Origin: Amaurobius ferox
Taxonomy: Eukaryota; Arthropoda; Arachnida; Araneae; Amaurobiidae
Length of the DNA stretch: 64,000 nt
Reading direction: 5' to 3'
Assembly (NCBI GenBank): GCA_951213105.1
Contig: OX578145.1
Coordinates: 8,205,191 to 8,269,190 of the forward strand
Shown here: positions 22,017-34,892 of the stretch, piece by piece
Numbering within the stretch: the first letter of the stretch is position 1
How the letters are laid out: each line of letters begins with the position of its first letter
Position numbers and translations under genes: made by a program
The notes under the pieces: model-generated
Told to the model about the DNA's origin: nothing
What the model saw: only the letters and a program-made list of their open reading frames with translations
The model's database searches: none

Positions 22017-23729
22017 TCTTCTTAAATAATAAAAGGCAATGTCTGTCTGTCTGTCTGTCTTATACACTATAGGCTCAGCGACCGCGAGTCGCAGAGCTAC
22101 GAAATTTGGCAATCGGAGACCCAGGGGGATGGAAAGGGAACACGTGGAAACCGATTTTTAAAATTTGAATTATTTTTTTAGTTATTTAATGTTTTACGTG
22201 ATTTCGACCGTCCTTCCCCCTTTGTTCTCCACCATCTACACGTCGTATAAAAAAACAAATCACACGATCGGAAAGAGCAGTCAATTTCAAATCTCAGGGA
22301 CAAATTTTAATATTTTTTAAAAATTTTAAAACAAAAGTCACTTTCAGCTCAAAAAAACGTACTTTCGTTTTCAAATCCTCGCATCGGGGAAAGTTCCGAG
22401 TATTTCGACTAATAATTTACATTTTTAGGAAACTCAAAGATCAGGGATTCTTACAAGCATTTGGTCAAGAAATATGAAAAAGTAGCTGCAGAATCCGGAT
22501 TTTAAAAATTTCCGAATTTCAATTTCTCGGCCGCAAGCCGACAAAATAATTATATACTTCCATTCCCGGGCAGGTGCACTGTGAGCGGCGTTTCCGTGGC
22601 AACGGTGTTAAAGTTAGTTATACCCCAAGCGAAGATTTGGGATCAGACTGACTGAAGCGCGTCGCTAATTTGGATGTTTGATGTATAGAATGGAACTTAT
22701 TCCATGGAAATTTCGGGAGATGGGAAATTGGTCGAGAAAAGGCGTTTATTTTTTTGTTTGAAAATTTTTGCTAATGGTCGTGCATCGGGTTAGAAAATTA
22801 AGTGATATTTTAAATGATGGAATTAAGAGCTTAGCATATGGTCACTATAAAATTTAAATGATTGAATTATGGTGGATTGATGGATTTTTTAAATGGATAT
22901 TTTAATTTATGGATATTTTAAATGATGGAACGATGGAACGAGGATGATGGAATTAAGAGCATGAAGAACTCGGACCATGGCGATCGCCACGAATGGCATT
23001 GAGCAGTTTACTCCACGGCCGAAAAGGAAATCCCATCATCTCCATCCCGAGGGTCCAACAGATTTATTGAAACAACAATGAAGCCTGGCCAAGGCAGTCA
23101 CATTGCTCTTCACCAGCAGGTAAATACAACAAAATATCCGTATTGTAATTAAAAGGAATTCACAACATGCCCGGCAGGCAACCAAAACCAAACCAAGGGG
23201 GAGGCAAACTAAGCAACCCAACGAAATAAAAACCGATCCCCAACAAATTAACCATAATTCATTGTCAAAAATAATAGACCAACATTATCCCAAATAAAAT
23301 AATTAAACATTACTAGTAAATTAACATAACCTGGTCCCAAAAGAAAGGTAAACCCGTAAAAAAAAAAAAAAAAAAAACTAGATCCCCCAGCAGCAGTACC
23401 TATTACAAATAGTGCCCTATTACAAATATGCAGTACTCTATTACAAATAAATACATGTCTTTAAAATAGAGCACCCATTACAAAAAACATACCTTCTATA
23501 TAAAACATCCATATAGAACTATATCTTTTACAACCATAATATTTATATACATTATTTATAACCAAAACAACCAATATTTAATTTCGATTCCCGCCACTGC
23601 CAAAACTGCCGCCGTGTTCAGGCGGAGTCCGTTCCCTTTAACCGTAAATCCTCGTCCGTCGCGCCAGCGAGTTTGCCACTGTCAGAATTTTCAAGGGTAG
23701 CGAACAGGCTGGTCGCCGAAGGCGGCTAG
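22017..23729 (+). mobile_element. Non-autonomous Helitron
   Basis: The 3' end is CGCCGAAGGCGG-CTAG followed by T: a short GC hairpin (CGCC-GAA-GGCG, 23714-23724), then CTAG at 23726-23729, the CTRR|T rule of Helitrons. The probable 5' end is TCTTCTTAAATAATAAAAGG at 22017, followed by (TGTC)n. It interrupts the right arm of the inverted duplication. The interior (23036-23221) has no Rep/helicase, and a SINE scrap lies at 23580-23640. The exact 5' end is uncertain by about ten bases. Confidence 0.7.
23580..23640 (+). mobile_element. tRNA-SINE fragment
   Basis: TTCGATTCCCGCCACTGCC then AAAACTGCCGCCGTGTTCAG-GCGGAGT match the B-box and post-tRNA region of the SINEs at 43.6 and 58.8 kb. The A box is missing. 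Confidence 0.65.
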
Positions 23730-23800
23730 TGTATAGAAAAGTCACCTGGACCCGTTTTTTCTACTAAACAAAATTTCTAAAATTAGTAAATAACAAAAGC

Positions 23801-24829
23801 AACCCAACTCATTGTTAAACAAAATAAAACTTTAAAAAAATTGAGTTGCAGCTTTTTTAACGAGTGTTACTTTCCCTTTTTCTGCCGAGATGAACGACTC
23901 GTCATGTTATAAAAATATTAAATTTCGGATCAGGTCTGTTTAAGTCATGCAAATCACGAAACATTCCATCTCGTTCCAGTTTTATTTTTTTTAATATTGT
24001 ATATATATATAAATATAAATTTGATATTCGTTCTTCAAATCATGTTTACATCTTACAAATACAGAATGACGCTATTTTGAAAATTTTTGAAATCTGTTTA
24101 GGACGTCTTAAAACGTGTATTTTCGTCAAAATCTATTTATAGTTTCAAAGCATGGCCATGCTTCACAGAAAATAAATGCCCAAATCAGGTTCCTATTGCG
24201 AAAAACTGTGGTTTTTTACATTTTTAAGTTGATTTAATTTTTAGTATTGAAACGGGGAAGTAGCTATAGGTGCTCCTTAGCTCTGAAATGTTAGTAAACT
24301 TTCCCTAATCATCCATTATTCAAATTTTTGTGACAACCGATAGATAACTTGGAAAGAGTTCGAAGATTCGAAGCACGAAATCATTTACTGGAAATGGGTT
24401 GCGTGTCAAATTTTCAAAGATCGGTGAAAAGTTCACAAAAATAAAGTCGGAAAACAAAAGCTACACTATAGGTTAAATCTCCCAAAACTTTCCAAAAGAC
24501 GTCTGTTCTTATACCCCCCTTTTTTGTTTCTTCCGAGTTCAAGAGTTGACTTCTCATCATAAGTAATCTACATGCATTTCTGAACTTCGTTTTCCCCCCG
24601 TTAGGATAACCTTGCAATGAAAATGGATTTACAGGCAGAGTATGAAGTGGGGGTATACTTTGGAATTAAACGGAGGGCGTTGCATTCCGTTAAACGGGAT
24701 CGAGCCTATGCGAAAGATCTCCAAATTTTCGATCATTTTTTTTTTTCAATAAAAAAATGACAACTCAAACTGTAAAATAATCATTTTATGTCATTTCCTC
24801 TTACACATCGAATGCCGCTCATTTTAGAA
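23801..24829. other. Unassigned DNA
   Basis: 23800-23880 resembles 17175-17250 in direct orientation (AAAATAAAACTT, TTTTTTAA.G.GTTA). The rest holds weak A/B-like traces. No gene is supported; the frame at 24414-24617 has no recognised domain. Confidence 0.35.
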
Positions 24830-25090
24830 ATTCGTTCTCGAGATATTGCATCTTTTTTAAATCAATGTACATATTTACAAAAATGCTACATAAAATTAAC
24901 AAAATGTATTAAGTATTATTATGCTATAGATCTAGCATTAACAGCATTCTCCTGGATCTAGCACGGTTTATTCACACGCCAAATGTAACAAAAGTCTCAA
25001 TGATAGCTTCGGTATTATTATTGTCGTGGGGCTCGTTCCCTTTACCTCCATGATTATAGCTCTGAACAATAAATCTATTTTTAATGGCGT
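24830..25090 (+). mobile_element. Family A-like remnant
   Basis: CGTTCTCGAGATATTGCATC, CTCCTGGATCTAGCACGGTT and the late A motifs occur in the correct order, but the termini are gone. Confidence 0.4.
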
Positions 25091-26214
25091 CATTTAAATA
25101 ATAATCTTTTTGAAATGACGAGAGTGTTTTCAACAATGAACGATTACATTTTGAAGCTAAACGAAAGAAAATAAAATTTTCATACGAAAATATAGTGTAA
25201 AAAAATGTATCGTTTCAAAATTGTATACAAAATAGAAAATTTTTATCCGATTGTAACCAAATAGGAGGCGAGACATGCAAAGTATTTAACTCATCGTGCA
25301 AATTTACAAATTATTGGATGCCACAATTTCAGCGCTAGCGTTAATAGAAAAGCTCTCTGTTTTAAAAGGATTTTGTCAGCGGCTGCCCCTAGTTTTTTTT
25401 TAATATAGAAAAATTATAATAGTAACCTAGTTTTTTTCATATAGAGAGATATTTTTTTTAGATAGAGAAATTATAAAATACCATTAAACATCGAAATATA
25501 TCGGGCTGAAAATAAGTTGGGTGGAATATTTGAGTAACAATGTATCTTTAAACATTTCATGTGCTAAAGTGCACTTTAAGGAGATTTTACGTGAATGTAC
25601 ACTACTACATATTTTTACCGCAGTCACTCTCTAGCGTTCTGGAACCAAGTGTATGCATTGATTTGCCTATTCCGCTGTGTATATGCAGGTGAGAAGGGGA
25701 GGTACTCATTTTCTTAAAAACTTATGTATATATTTTATTGAAATCGAATTTACCGGTAAATTAAATTTTTCACGAAAGAATATAAATTTAGATACTTCCG
25801 ACTAAACTTATGGGGCTAAACGATTGTTCATTTCTAAAATAGCCTTGTTTAATTGAGAAATAACTAAAATGACCATACTGCTCAGCATATGAGTACTTTA
25901 CACTTAGGAAACGCAAGAGCAAAATGCTCCGTGGGATGTCATGTGCTCCATTGCAAAAGACGAGTTTGGACTCAACATTCAGCCGTCAACTCTCAACAGA
26001 ATCCAGGAACACTTTCCGAGAGAGAGAGAGAACCCCGACCGCTGTGATCACGGAGTGAAACTGCATAGATCATCCAAGAACTCCTCAAAATTTCTATTTT
26101 TAATTCTCTCAGCTGTTGCCCACCCGTGCCGTCGTTTGAGAAGAGTGCGCACACACGGAGAAAGGGTGGAATCTCTCAAGACGCCTGTTTTATTTCTGAA
26201 ACCATTTCCGTTAA
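25091..26214. other. Unassigned DNA
   Basis: AT-rich, with no recognised genes. Open frames at 25941-26279 and on the opposite strand share the same interval and lack protein-like features. Confidence 0.35.
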
Positions 26215-26335
26215 GTGTTGGAGAGCGCAAACTTATACTAATAATACCGTTAGAAGGATCGCGCTCCCATTGCAAATAACGGCATCCACTGGACTGGTTC
26301 CTCGTTTTGCATGCGCTCTTCAGCGCAAAATCGTT
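26215..26335 (+). repeat. Dispersed repeat E (copy 3)
   Basis: CGCGCTCCCATTGCAAATAA then CGGCATCCACTGGACTGGTTCC align with the 2.0-kb and 2.7-kb copies. The 156-residue open frame crossing it (26126-26596) is therefore repeat-derived. Confidence 0.45.
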
Positions 26336-26776
26336 AATATCAGAAACGGCAGCGAGAAAACTTGCTGTGTGTCACACTTTTGCAAAGAAGGAATGTGTCC
26401 GCAACTTGTCACTAGAGGGAACCGGGAAAGGGGAGCTGAGCCCCCCTTTCAAGAGATATTCTCAGCCCCCCGCCCCCCTGCTAAAAAGATTCGGCTTCTA
26501 GTAATAATATTTAATTTCATCCAGCATAATATCCAAATATTGCCTGAAATTTTGTTTTTTGGGATATTTTTTGTACATTTTTTTCATTTTTTATAGTATA
26601 TACGATATAAGTTTGTTTTTCTTGTTTAACTGCATGTATGGTTTTACTGTTGACCATCCATTTATTTAAATATTTAATCTAAAACTATTTAAAAGTTTTA
26701 ATGACACAAGGACGTATTTAGGGTACTTTTGTATGATTGTGGAGTTCACTTCTATACATTATAGAGTGTAAAGAGA

Positions 26777-27215
26777 CTTACTGCCCCAACCGGGAATCGA
26801 ACTCTGGATCTCCGAACTGTCCAGCCGATGCTCTACCATTAAGCTACTGGGTTGAAATTGCAGGCTTTTATCGTCGAAGTGGGCTCTTAAAGAGCTGAAA
26901 TCAACTGTTAAGCAGTTAGAAAGTTAATGTTGCACGTTAACTTGTATTAACTTTAAAAATTTTTCTCCGATTCATTAACAGCTTCACTACTAATGAATGC
27001 TTGTATTAAAATTAGAGTTTACAAATTCTAATGGTTAACAGACTTTGTAGTACACAAACTTTGATTCAGTAACATATAATAATAGTGGTCCCCAATAATA
27101 ATTTATTTATAATATTTAATTATAACGGATTGAAATATTTTTTATAGAGCAATTGATTTAAAAACTAAATCTTAGGACAAGCAAAAATCCGGGTTTTGAA
27201 TGAATTCGCGCCTAT
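26777..27215 (-). repeat. Repeat H with a SINE-D tRNA-like end (empty-site copy)
   Basis: 26777-26870 is a reversed SINE-D tRNA part. 26885-27215 is collinear with 50109-50350 plus 51280-51340 (ATTAACAGCTTCACTACTAA, ATAATAGTGGTCCCCAATAA, GCAATTGATTTAAA). Here GAAATATTTTTTATAGAGC is intact, whereas at 50 kb a family A element splits that T-run. Confidence 0.75.
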
Positions 27216-27502
27216 GAAGTATGCGAGCTGTAGAAGATTTCAAACAACAAACTCAATTTGACAAATAACTATGAAATTAGAAATATAAAAAAATTAATTT
27301 CTATATTTGGGAATCCTAATATAAAAGAGCATATAAATTTTTAAAATTTGAATATTAAATGAAACATTAGAATGTAGGAAAACACTGAAATCCTTTTAAA
27401 TCGCATGCATTAAACTCATTTAATTTGCATGCAAGTGCACATGCGTGGATGAGTTGCTTATAAGTTGTTCACTTATTATTTGCAAAAAGCGTAGCGAGGT
27501 TT
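27216..27502. other. Unassigned AT-rich DNA
   Basis: Nothing recognised. Confidence 0.4.
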
Positions 27503-28650
27503 AACAAGAAAGATTAATCATGCATAAAGCATCGATTATGAAACACTTTCCAACTGAAATGCAATTTTATTTAAACATCTCGTCTATAAAATGCGATGCA
27601 TTTAACGGCGATATTTTTTTAATTATAACAGAACTACGATAATTTATTTTACTTGAAAACTTTTTTCCTTGAAAAAACTGAACTTTTTCAAATGACGTCA
27701 TTGAAATATAAATCGTCTGGTTCTCTATGTAAAAACAGTGAATACTTCATTCATATCACTTTTATTTCATACTCCAGAGTTAAACAATTTTGCGTGAAAA
27801 AAATTCAGCCATTCTTATGCAACTCATTACTTGATTACTTGTTTACATTTTGCATCCATTAAAATTAGGTTTCGTTGTAGACTATATTGCAGACTATATT
27901 TCGTTTCAGCTATATTGCAGACTATATGGGCTAAATAATTTTGCGTTAAAGAAATACAGCAAATCTTAAACAACTCATTCTACATCTTTTGGTATTTACA
28001 TCCTCCATAAGTGAAAAGTAGGCTTCGTTGTAGAAATAATCAAAGTTGGATGATCCTTTAAACTCAAAAATAGTGTCATTGCGTTGGCGCAGAATATAGT
28101 TGCACAGAAAATACGCAAAAATAAAGCGATTTTAGGACGGATGCAACATTGAATATAAATTTAAAGGAACTTTAAAAATCACGATTTTTATTCTGGGAAA
28201 CAAAGAGGAATGCCCTATTTTATTTTGAAGTGGGTCACGTGATCTCTTCATATTATATGGGTGTCATTAATTTTTTAATTTTTATTCAAAAAATTACCGA
28301 ACTTATTTTGCCGAAATTTTTTATATATATTTTATGGGATAATTTGAATATTTCCTAAAACTTTCGAAGCAATTTGTGCATTTTAAATTCGCTTAAAAAA
28401 TGTTTGAAAAATTGGGTCCCATAGGGTTCAATATATATTTCATTTTTTCAACCCGGGTTCAATCTAAAACGAATTGGGTAATATTATTCATTTACATTCC
28501 CGTATGTCCCACAGACCGTCTCAACCACATACTAAAATTTCGTTTTGATAAAGTGATTTTTACGGCAGTGGTTTTACGGCAGTGCGAACGGACAGACAGA
28601 AAGAATGAACAAAGTCATACACACTTTTCAACTATGTTGTAAAATGTTAA
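27503..28650 (-). mobile_element. Family C element, full length (diverged)
   Basis: It begins AACAAGAAAGATTAATCATG and ends TGTTGTAAAATGTTA. TGACGTCA is near 27694 and a single GTCACGTGATC near 28237; the second CACGTG site has been lost. (CAGA) is reduced to two units. Confidence 0.8.
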
Positions 28651-28965
28651 ACATGGAAGCTTCGTCTTGTTACAATTCATTTCAATAATTGAAATTGTGA
28701 TTCTGCAACTCTGCGTGCAATTTCACGCATGTATACAAAATTTCTTCCTCCTATCTATTGTATTGTAGTTTTTGAGTAAAAGGGATCCCAAAATTTAGGC
28801 AACTGTTGATATCGCTTTGTTAAGCCTCTATTACACGACAGTAATTTGGGACAACAAATCGTTCGCAAAACAGCTTTGGGACGTTTGTGATGTCACTCCA
28901 CGCGGCAAATAGGGAAGCTTTGCTTCTTGGATAAAATTACGGAGTATCTTGTTATGAATGTTTTT

Positions 28966-29004
<39 letters not shown>

Positions 29005-29228
29005 TTAATAAATAGGAATAATTTATAATGTATTATATCGAGGTCCACAAATTTATTGGAAAAACCAATTGCATAAAGTACTAAAATAATTATGCTTGTG
29101 TATGATATTAAAATAAATAGCTAATATGTATGAATAGTATTATGTATGACTTTATAAATGGAAATACTTAACTTATTTGAAATTGATTTTAACTAATTGA
29201 AAGATTCCAAAATTGACAAATGATTATT
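28651..29228. other. Unassigned DNA with (AT)n
   Basis: (AT)n at 28969-29002. No gene or element ends were recognised. Confidence 0.4.
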
Positions 29229-29355
29229 ACTTTCCTTATATACATAATATATAAGGAAAGTATTGCGACGGGGTCGAAAATTCGAATTCGAGTTTTCGAC
29301 GGGAGAGCACGTTTCAAGCATACCTGACCACGAATCGAACATTTTTGAGGTGATA

Positions 29356-29443
<88 letters not shown>

Positions 29444-30227
29444 AGTGAGTCTGTGGAGACGATATCTCACGAACAAATAGAGCGATTCGAATGAAATTTG
29501 GTACAAAAATTACAATCTATGAATACTGGACGCCTATTGTTTTTAAACACAATCGAATGTTCAGAACCCTACCCCCCACCCCCAAATTTTCGAGTGAAAT
29601 TTTGAAAAAAAACATCAAAAAATCAAAACCTTTAATAAAGTTATGCAAATAGACATTTCTTATGTAATTTTTCCTTAGAAAACGATTGACATAAACTTTA
29701 GAACGCTAGCATGAACCGTTCTTGAGATATTGCACATTTTTAAAATAAATTTATCAAAAAATCCTATAAATCAAAAAATATATATATATTAACTGTTGAG
29801 AAACATGTTCCTTTTTCATATGTAATATCATGCGATACATTGGGTGACATCATTCTCGTGGATCTAACTCGTTCCATTCATGAGAAAAAAGTTTGAGTAA
29901 TACTTTTGTACTTGAACGCCAATAGTTATTTATCTACTATAAGAATAACTTATTTCTCCTTCCATAACGCTTGGCGAGATTTTGGCGCCGAATTTGGCAG
30001 AATGTCGCCAACTTGGAGACTTTTTTTATGTTGCCAAATTAACGAAAATCTTGCCAAATGGATAAAAATGACAGTAAATCAATGAACATGACGACTCATT
30101 GACGCAAATCCAATATCTTGGAAAGAATATAAATATCTATTATAAGAAAAACTCATTTTTTTTTTTGTAAACGTAGTCAATTCATTGCATTATATAAGGA
30201 AAGTCATGTGTTGCCCCCATCAGATTT
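29229..30227 (+). mobile_element. Family A element (copy 3), full length
   Basis: The 5' hairpin is ACTTTCCTTATATACATAAT / ATATAAGGAAAGT. The GACGGGGTCGAAAATTCG block follows, then a compound (CT)n(GT)n microsatellite at about 29358-29442, GGCGAGATTTTGGCG repeats and the 3' end AAGTCATGTGTTGCCCCCAT-CAGA plus T-run. The apparent open frames on both strands across the microsatellite are artefacts. Confidence 0.85.
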
Positions 30228-30356
30228 TTTTGAATTAAAAATAGAGAATTAATTATTTGAAATTGAGAAGTGATATTGAATATTTTATAATTGATAATTG
30301 GCCAAGGATAATGATAATGATATTATTATACAATTACATATATATATATATAATTG

Positions 30357-30393
<37 letters not shown>

Positions 30394-31012
30394 CTAGTTG
30401 CAACCATTAATGAAGTAACTTATTTAATCAAGAATTATCTTTAACTAAAATGAAATATGATTTTTATATGCATTTAAATGGTATTTATTGTACTGACATG
30501 CATATACACGAAGCTTCTCCTCACGTTCAACCAGTCTACCCGGTAATGCACCCAGGGTGATTGCGGTAAGTGAAAGGGGATGTCTGAATTTAAACTTATT
30601 CAAAAGCCGAGAATAATGTTTAAGTTAGTCTATTTACCTAAGAATCCTCCTCCGTATAGTAACGAATCAGAATGTTTCGTAAAAGGGTGCTAACATAGCT
30701 TTTCTGGATGGGTTTCAATTTATATTTGAATATTCAAAGAATTTAGTCTATTAACACAATGCATTTAAATTACAGCTCAAAATTTAATTTGGGAAAAAGG
30801 AGTTCTGTTAACTGAAATACCTTAATGCACTTTATATATAAACATCACCTATGTATAAATTATTCATCGTCCATTCCTTTAATGCAGTTTTCATGAAAAC
30901 TTAAATGATTTTAAATCTTAGTAATGCAATTTTATTTAACATAAATAATACTGAAAAATGTGTGTATACATTAATACTGCTTCCTGGTTATAAATATTGG
31001 GGTAAGAAAAAA
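30228..31012. other. Unassigned DNA with (AT)n
   Basis: (AT)n and the inverted TACAATTACATAT/ATATAATTGTA pair lie at about 30328-30395. Nothing else was recognised. Confidence 0.4.
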
Positions 31013-32000
31013 AATCTGATGTGGGCACCACAGGATTTTTCCTACCGGACCCATATTCGTAACCCATGAAATTGGGTTTAATGGTTCGAATTGGCACAGA
31101 TATTTATTTGATATTATATGCATGTGTGCAGTTTCAAGACGTCTTAGACAACTTTGTGCATTTTAAAACGTTGCAATCTCCTCAAAATTCCAAAAAAACT
31201 TGAAAATGGTTTGTCTTAGAGTGATGGAGTTGGTCTTATTTGCTTCGTCGTTAAAAATTACGTATACAACAAGCATATAATGAATACTTTTAAGCCTATT
31301 TAGTCTTTTATTTCAGAAACGTTGACTGTTTTGCAAGTTATCATCGATAATTTCGCGAAAGAAAAGGCTGCTTTTATTCTTTAGAATCTAATCTGCGCCA
31401 GGGTACTGACTTACCCGATTTTAATCATTTTCATCGAATAGTTTTTAACTGCAGTGAAACACATATTCAGCTTCTCAAAATTCCAATAGCCTTAATATCT
31501 CAAATGGTCATCCTAAAGTAAATGCGTTTGTTTTATCTGTTTTGTTGTTAAAAATTATGTGTAAAACAATCCTTTCATTCAGCATTTTTAGCCTTAAATT
31601 TAAGATTTTCACACGTTTTAGAGGGCCATTTTGCAAAACAAAGGCAGGTTTAACATTTCAAAATCGCACCCAAACCTAATCATACCTATAAAATCAGCAC
31701 CAGGATAACGCACAAGTGACTTATCTACCCAATTTTGGGAAATTTACTCGAATATATTTTGAGTTAGAGTGGATACATACCTTACACAGACACACACAGA
31801 CCGACATACATACATACACACACGCGCGTGCAGACAGACACACACACACAAACATGTCAAGCACACATACACATGTGCATAGACAGACACACACATGCTC
31901 GCAGACAGACACACACATGCGCTCAGACAGACACACACGCAGACAGACACACACACACGTCACGTCCAAAATATTTTTAGTATGGAAAAGTGCCATATTG
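31013..32000 (-). mobile_element. Family B element (copy 3), diverged
   Basis: It begins at the B 3' end (AATCTGATGTGGGCACCACA). Weak B internal motifs and a CA/CAGA-rich block at 31777-31960 follow, then the start of the next B module at GTCACGTCCAAAATATTTTT. The repetitive Cys/Val frame here is a microsatellite artefact. Confidence 0.65.
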
Positions 32001-32681
32001 TATAGAGTTTCGTAAGGACAGAAACATTGCACCTGCTGTAGCAGGTGGTTTTTGTTGACGATTTCCCCAAACACTGCCAGAATTTGATATTCGCACGTTG
32101 TTCTGCAAACGCCATTTCCATTTTCGACAAGTGCAAACGACTACAGTTTACTGACACGCATTGTCTGGAAAAACCCTGCACTGCGGACCTGCTTCTTTCT
32201 TTTCACATCTCGCGTTACATGTGCCTCTACGCCACGGTAAAATAGTTCCTCTCTCCTCCAATCAAGGTTGGAGATATCAGCACAGTCTCCGAACTTTTTG
32301 ATCCTACCTTGTATATCTGAATGCAAAATATGAGGTGCCCAGGATCATAGCCTTTAGAATGAGGTCCCCACATAAGTACCGCAGCGTTCATTGTAATTTG
32401 GCAATTACAAAAACCTTCTTCGCGAAAGATCAAATTTTTTTAACAAACTAGAACTTTGTTCACCAACACCCGTTGTCGATGAATGCCTTAAAAATTCAAG
32501 GTCAATCAAGGTAGTTGTTTAATTTCTGCAAAGCTGGTATTCTTTATAATTCACATTAAAAATCTTTATATGTCAAGCAAAATATAAGTCCGTCATCTTG
32601 TTTCTAAATATTTCCTGTTAAACATTTCAAATTTTACCGAGGTTTAAGACGAACTATAGGTGTGAGCCATTTACCTTTTCT

Positions 32682-32950
32682 ACTTTCCCTGCAATACAGT
32701 GTAATGTATTGGAATCGTGTCGAAAATCGTAACTCGAGTTTTCGACGGATCTACAGGTTTCAATCACCCTGGAACACGAAAAAAATATTTTTAGTGTAAC
32801 GTCTGTGTGTATGTGTTTGTCTGTCTGTGCAATGTATGTATCCACTCTAACTCAAAACAAATAGACCGAATTTCATGAAGTTTCATAGATAAGGCACTTG
32901 TGGGTGACCCCGGTGCTGATTAGATTTTGACACAATTCGGGATAAAAGGA

Positions 32951-32983
<33 letters not shown>

Positions 32984-34610
32984 AAAATGCACGTGAAAAT
33001 TGTCTGCATTCACTCTAGCTAAAAAAAATAAAATAAAATAATTGACTATACATCACAAAATGGGGTAGATAAGTAACTTGTGGGATATTCTGGTGCTGAT
33101 TAGATTTTGATACGATTCGGAAAAAAAAACTTGCATTTTTCTGCGAAATGGCCCACAATAATCGTCAACATATAAAATAAAAACGAAGTAGGTCCATATG
33201 TATCCATTAAATGCTGGTTTTATGCGTAATTTGAAACGATTAAAAGAATAAGCTCAACCGCATTATTCTAGGACTCGAAACATTTATTCGCATTCTTGCT
33301 GCTCCGGTGTTGAGAATACGTCCAATTAGCGAATGAAAATTAAATTAAAAGTGTCAATTTAGTGTCATTTCAAATAATGACGCGTGTCATTGAGTGTCAA
33401 TATTATTGGAATCGTGTCGAAAATCGTAACTCGAGTTTTCAACCGATCTGCATGTTTCCAGCACCCTATAACACGAAAAAAACTATTTTTAGCGTGACGT
33501 CGGTGTGTGTGCGCGCTAGCGGTACAATGCATGTATCCACTCTAAGTGAAAAACTAATGGCCTCAACTTCATAAAATGCTATAGGTAAGTCACGTTGGGT
33601 ACGATTCAAGATAAAAGAAACTGCCTTTTCTTCATAAAATGGCCTACAAAAATTGTGTGTATCCACTCTAGCTGAGAAACTCATGGACCCAATTTCACCC
33701 AAAATTGGGTAGATAAGTTGCTTGTGGGTTACCGTGGTGCTGGTTAGATTTGGGTACGATTCAAGATAAAAGAAACTGCCTTTTCTTCATAAAATGGCCT
33801 ACAAAAATTGTGTGTATCCACTCTAGCTGAGAAACTCATGGACCCAATTTCACCCAAAATTGGGTAGATAAGTTGCTTGTGGGTTACCGTGGTGCTGGTT
33901 AGATTTGGGTACGATTCGAAGAAAGAAAAAAGAAAGAGAATCTGCCTTTTTCGTGAAATGGCCAGCAAAAGTCATCCAAATTCAAAATAAAGTACTACAA
34001 CTGTATGAATTAAATACGTGTTTTATTCGTCATTTTTGACGACGAAAAGGATAAGACCAACTCCATTACTCTAAAATGGACCATTCTCGAGCTATTTAAT
34101 TATAGTTTATTAGTTTTCTTTTTTAAATTTGGGAACTGAAGACGTTTTCCATTATAGTGAAAAAACTAGTAAATGAAATTTTTTTAAATAAATGAAAATT
34201 AAACTTGAGGGTTGTTCTGATTGGATTTTGGCATGATTCGGAGAAGTGTCCCTTTTTTGCAAAATGGCCTTCACAGATCGTGGAAATCTGAAATAAATGA
34301 CTAAAATTGCTGAAATATAAGGACATATAATTTTGGACAGCACGGCGAATATGAATCCATGGCTATTCTAGTGTGAACCGTTCTCGAGATATTTTAGTTT
34401 TTGGAATTTTGAAGAGCTGGATTTTAAAGTGCATTAAGTTACCAAATGAAACGAACATGCATTAAAACTGCAAATCGGATATAATATCAGAAAAGTTCCT
34501 ATGTTATTTTCTACAATTAAACTCAATTCAGTGCTTCATGAAAAAAAATAATAATAAGAAAATGAATTTGAATTTGTAGGAAAAGTCATGTACTGCCCAC
34601 ATTAGGTTTT
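32682..34610 (+). mobile_element. Family B element(s), composite
   Basis: The 5' hairpin remnant ACTTTCCCTGCAATACAGTG is at 32682. A second B 5' module (GTGTCGAAAATCGTAACTCG) restarts at about 33413, and the common 3' end AAAAGTCATGTACTGCCCAC is at about 34580-34600. Poly-T of about 32 nt lies at 32950-32981. It is probably two overlapping copies plus an internal duplication. Confidence 0.7.
33595..33904 (+). repeat. Exact 155-bp tandem duplication inside a B element
   Basis: Units 33595-33749 and 33750-33904 appear identical, each starting TTGGGTACGATTCAAGATAA and ending GGTGCTGGTTAGAT. Identity in otherwise diverged repeats points to a recent event (or an assembly artefact). Confidence 0.9.
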
Positions 34611-34892
34611 TTTTTTTATCTCCAAAATGCATAATTATTTTTTTTTTTACTATATATAATTTAAATATTAAAGTTTTTATATTTTTAAACTAACTTAAAT
34701 TAAAACATTAGTTTAATTTTAATAACTTAAGTTAAAAAAATACCAGAGTTTCGTTTTGCAGATAAGACATAACTTTTGAAACGTTTTGTTAATTTACATC
34801 TTAAACTCCGAGCCTACCCGTTTACTTTTCATTCGTTTAAAATTTAAAAATATTTTCTTTTCATTTTAAATGTGTGTTTTCATTTGATTTTT

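Noticed and set aside
26126..26596. 156-residue open frame
   Set aside because: It overlaps repeat E, has long opposing frames, and shows no domain or codon bias; it is repeat-derived.
31721..32074. Cysteine/valine-rich open frames resembling a secreted repeat protein
   Set aside because: They are translations of a (CA)/(CAGA) microsatellite in a B element.
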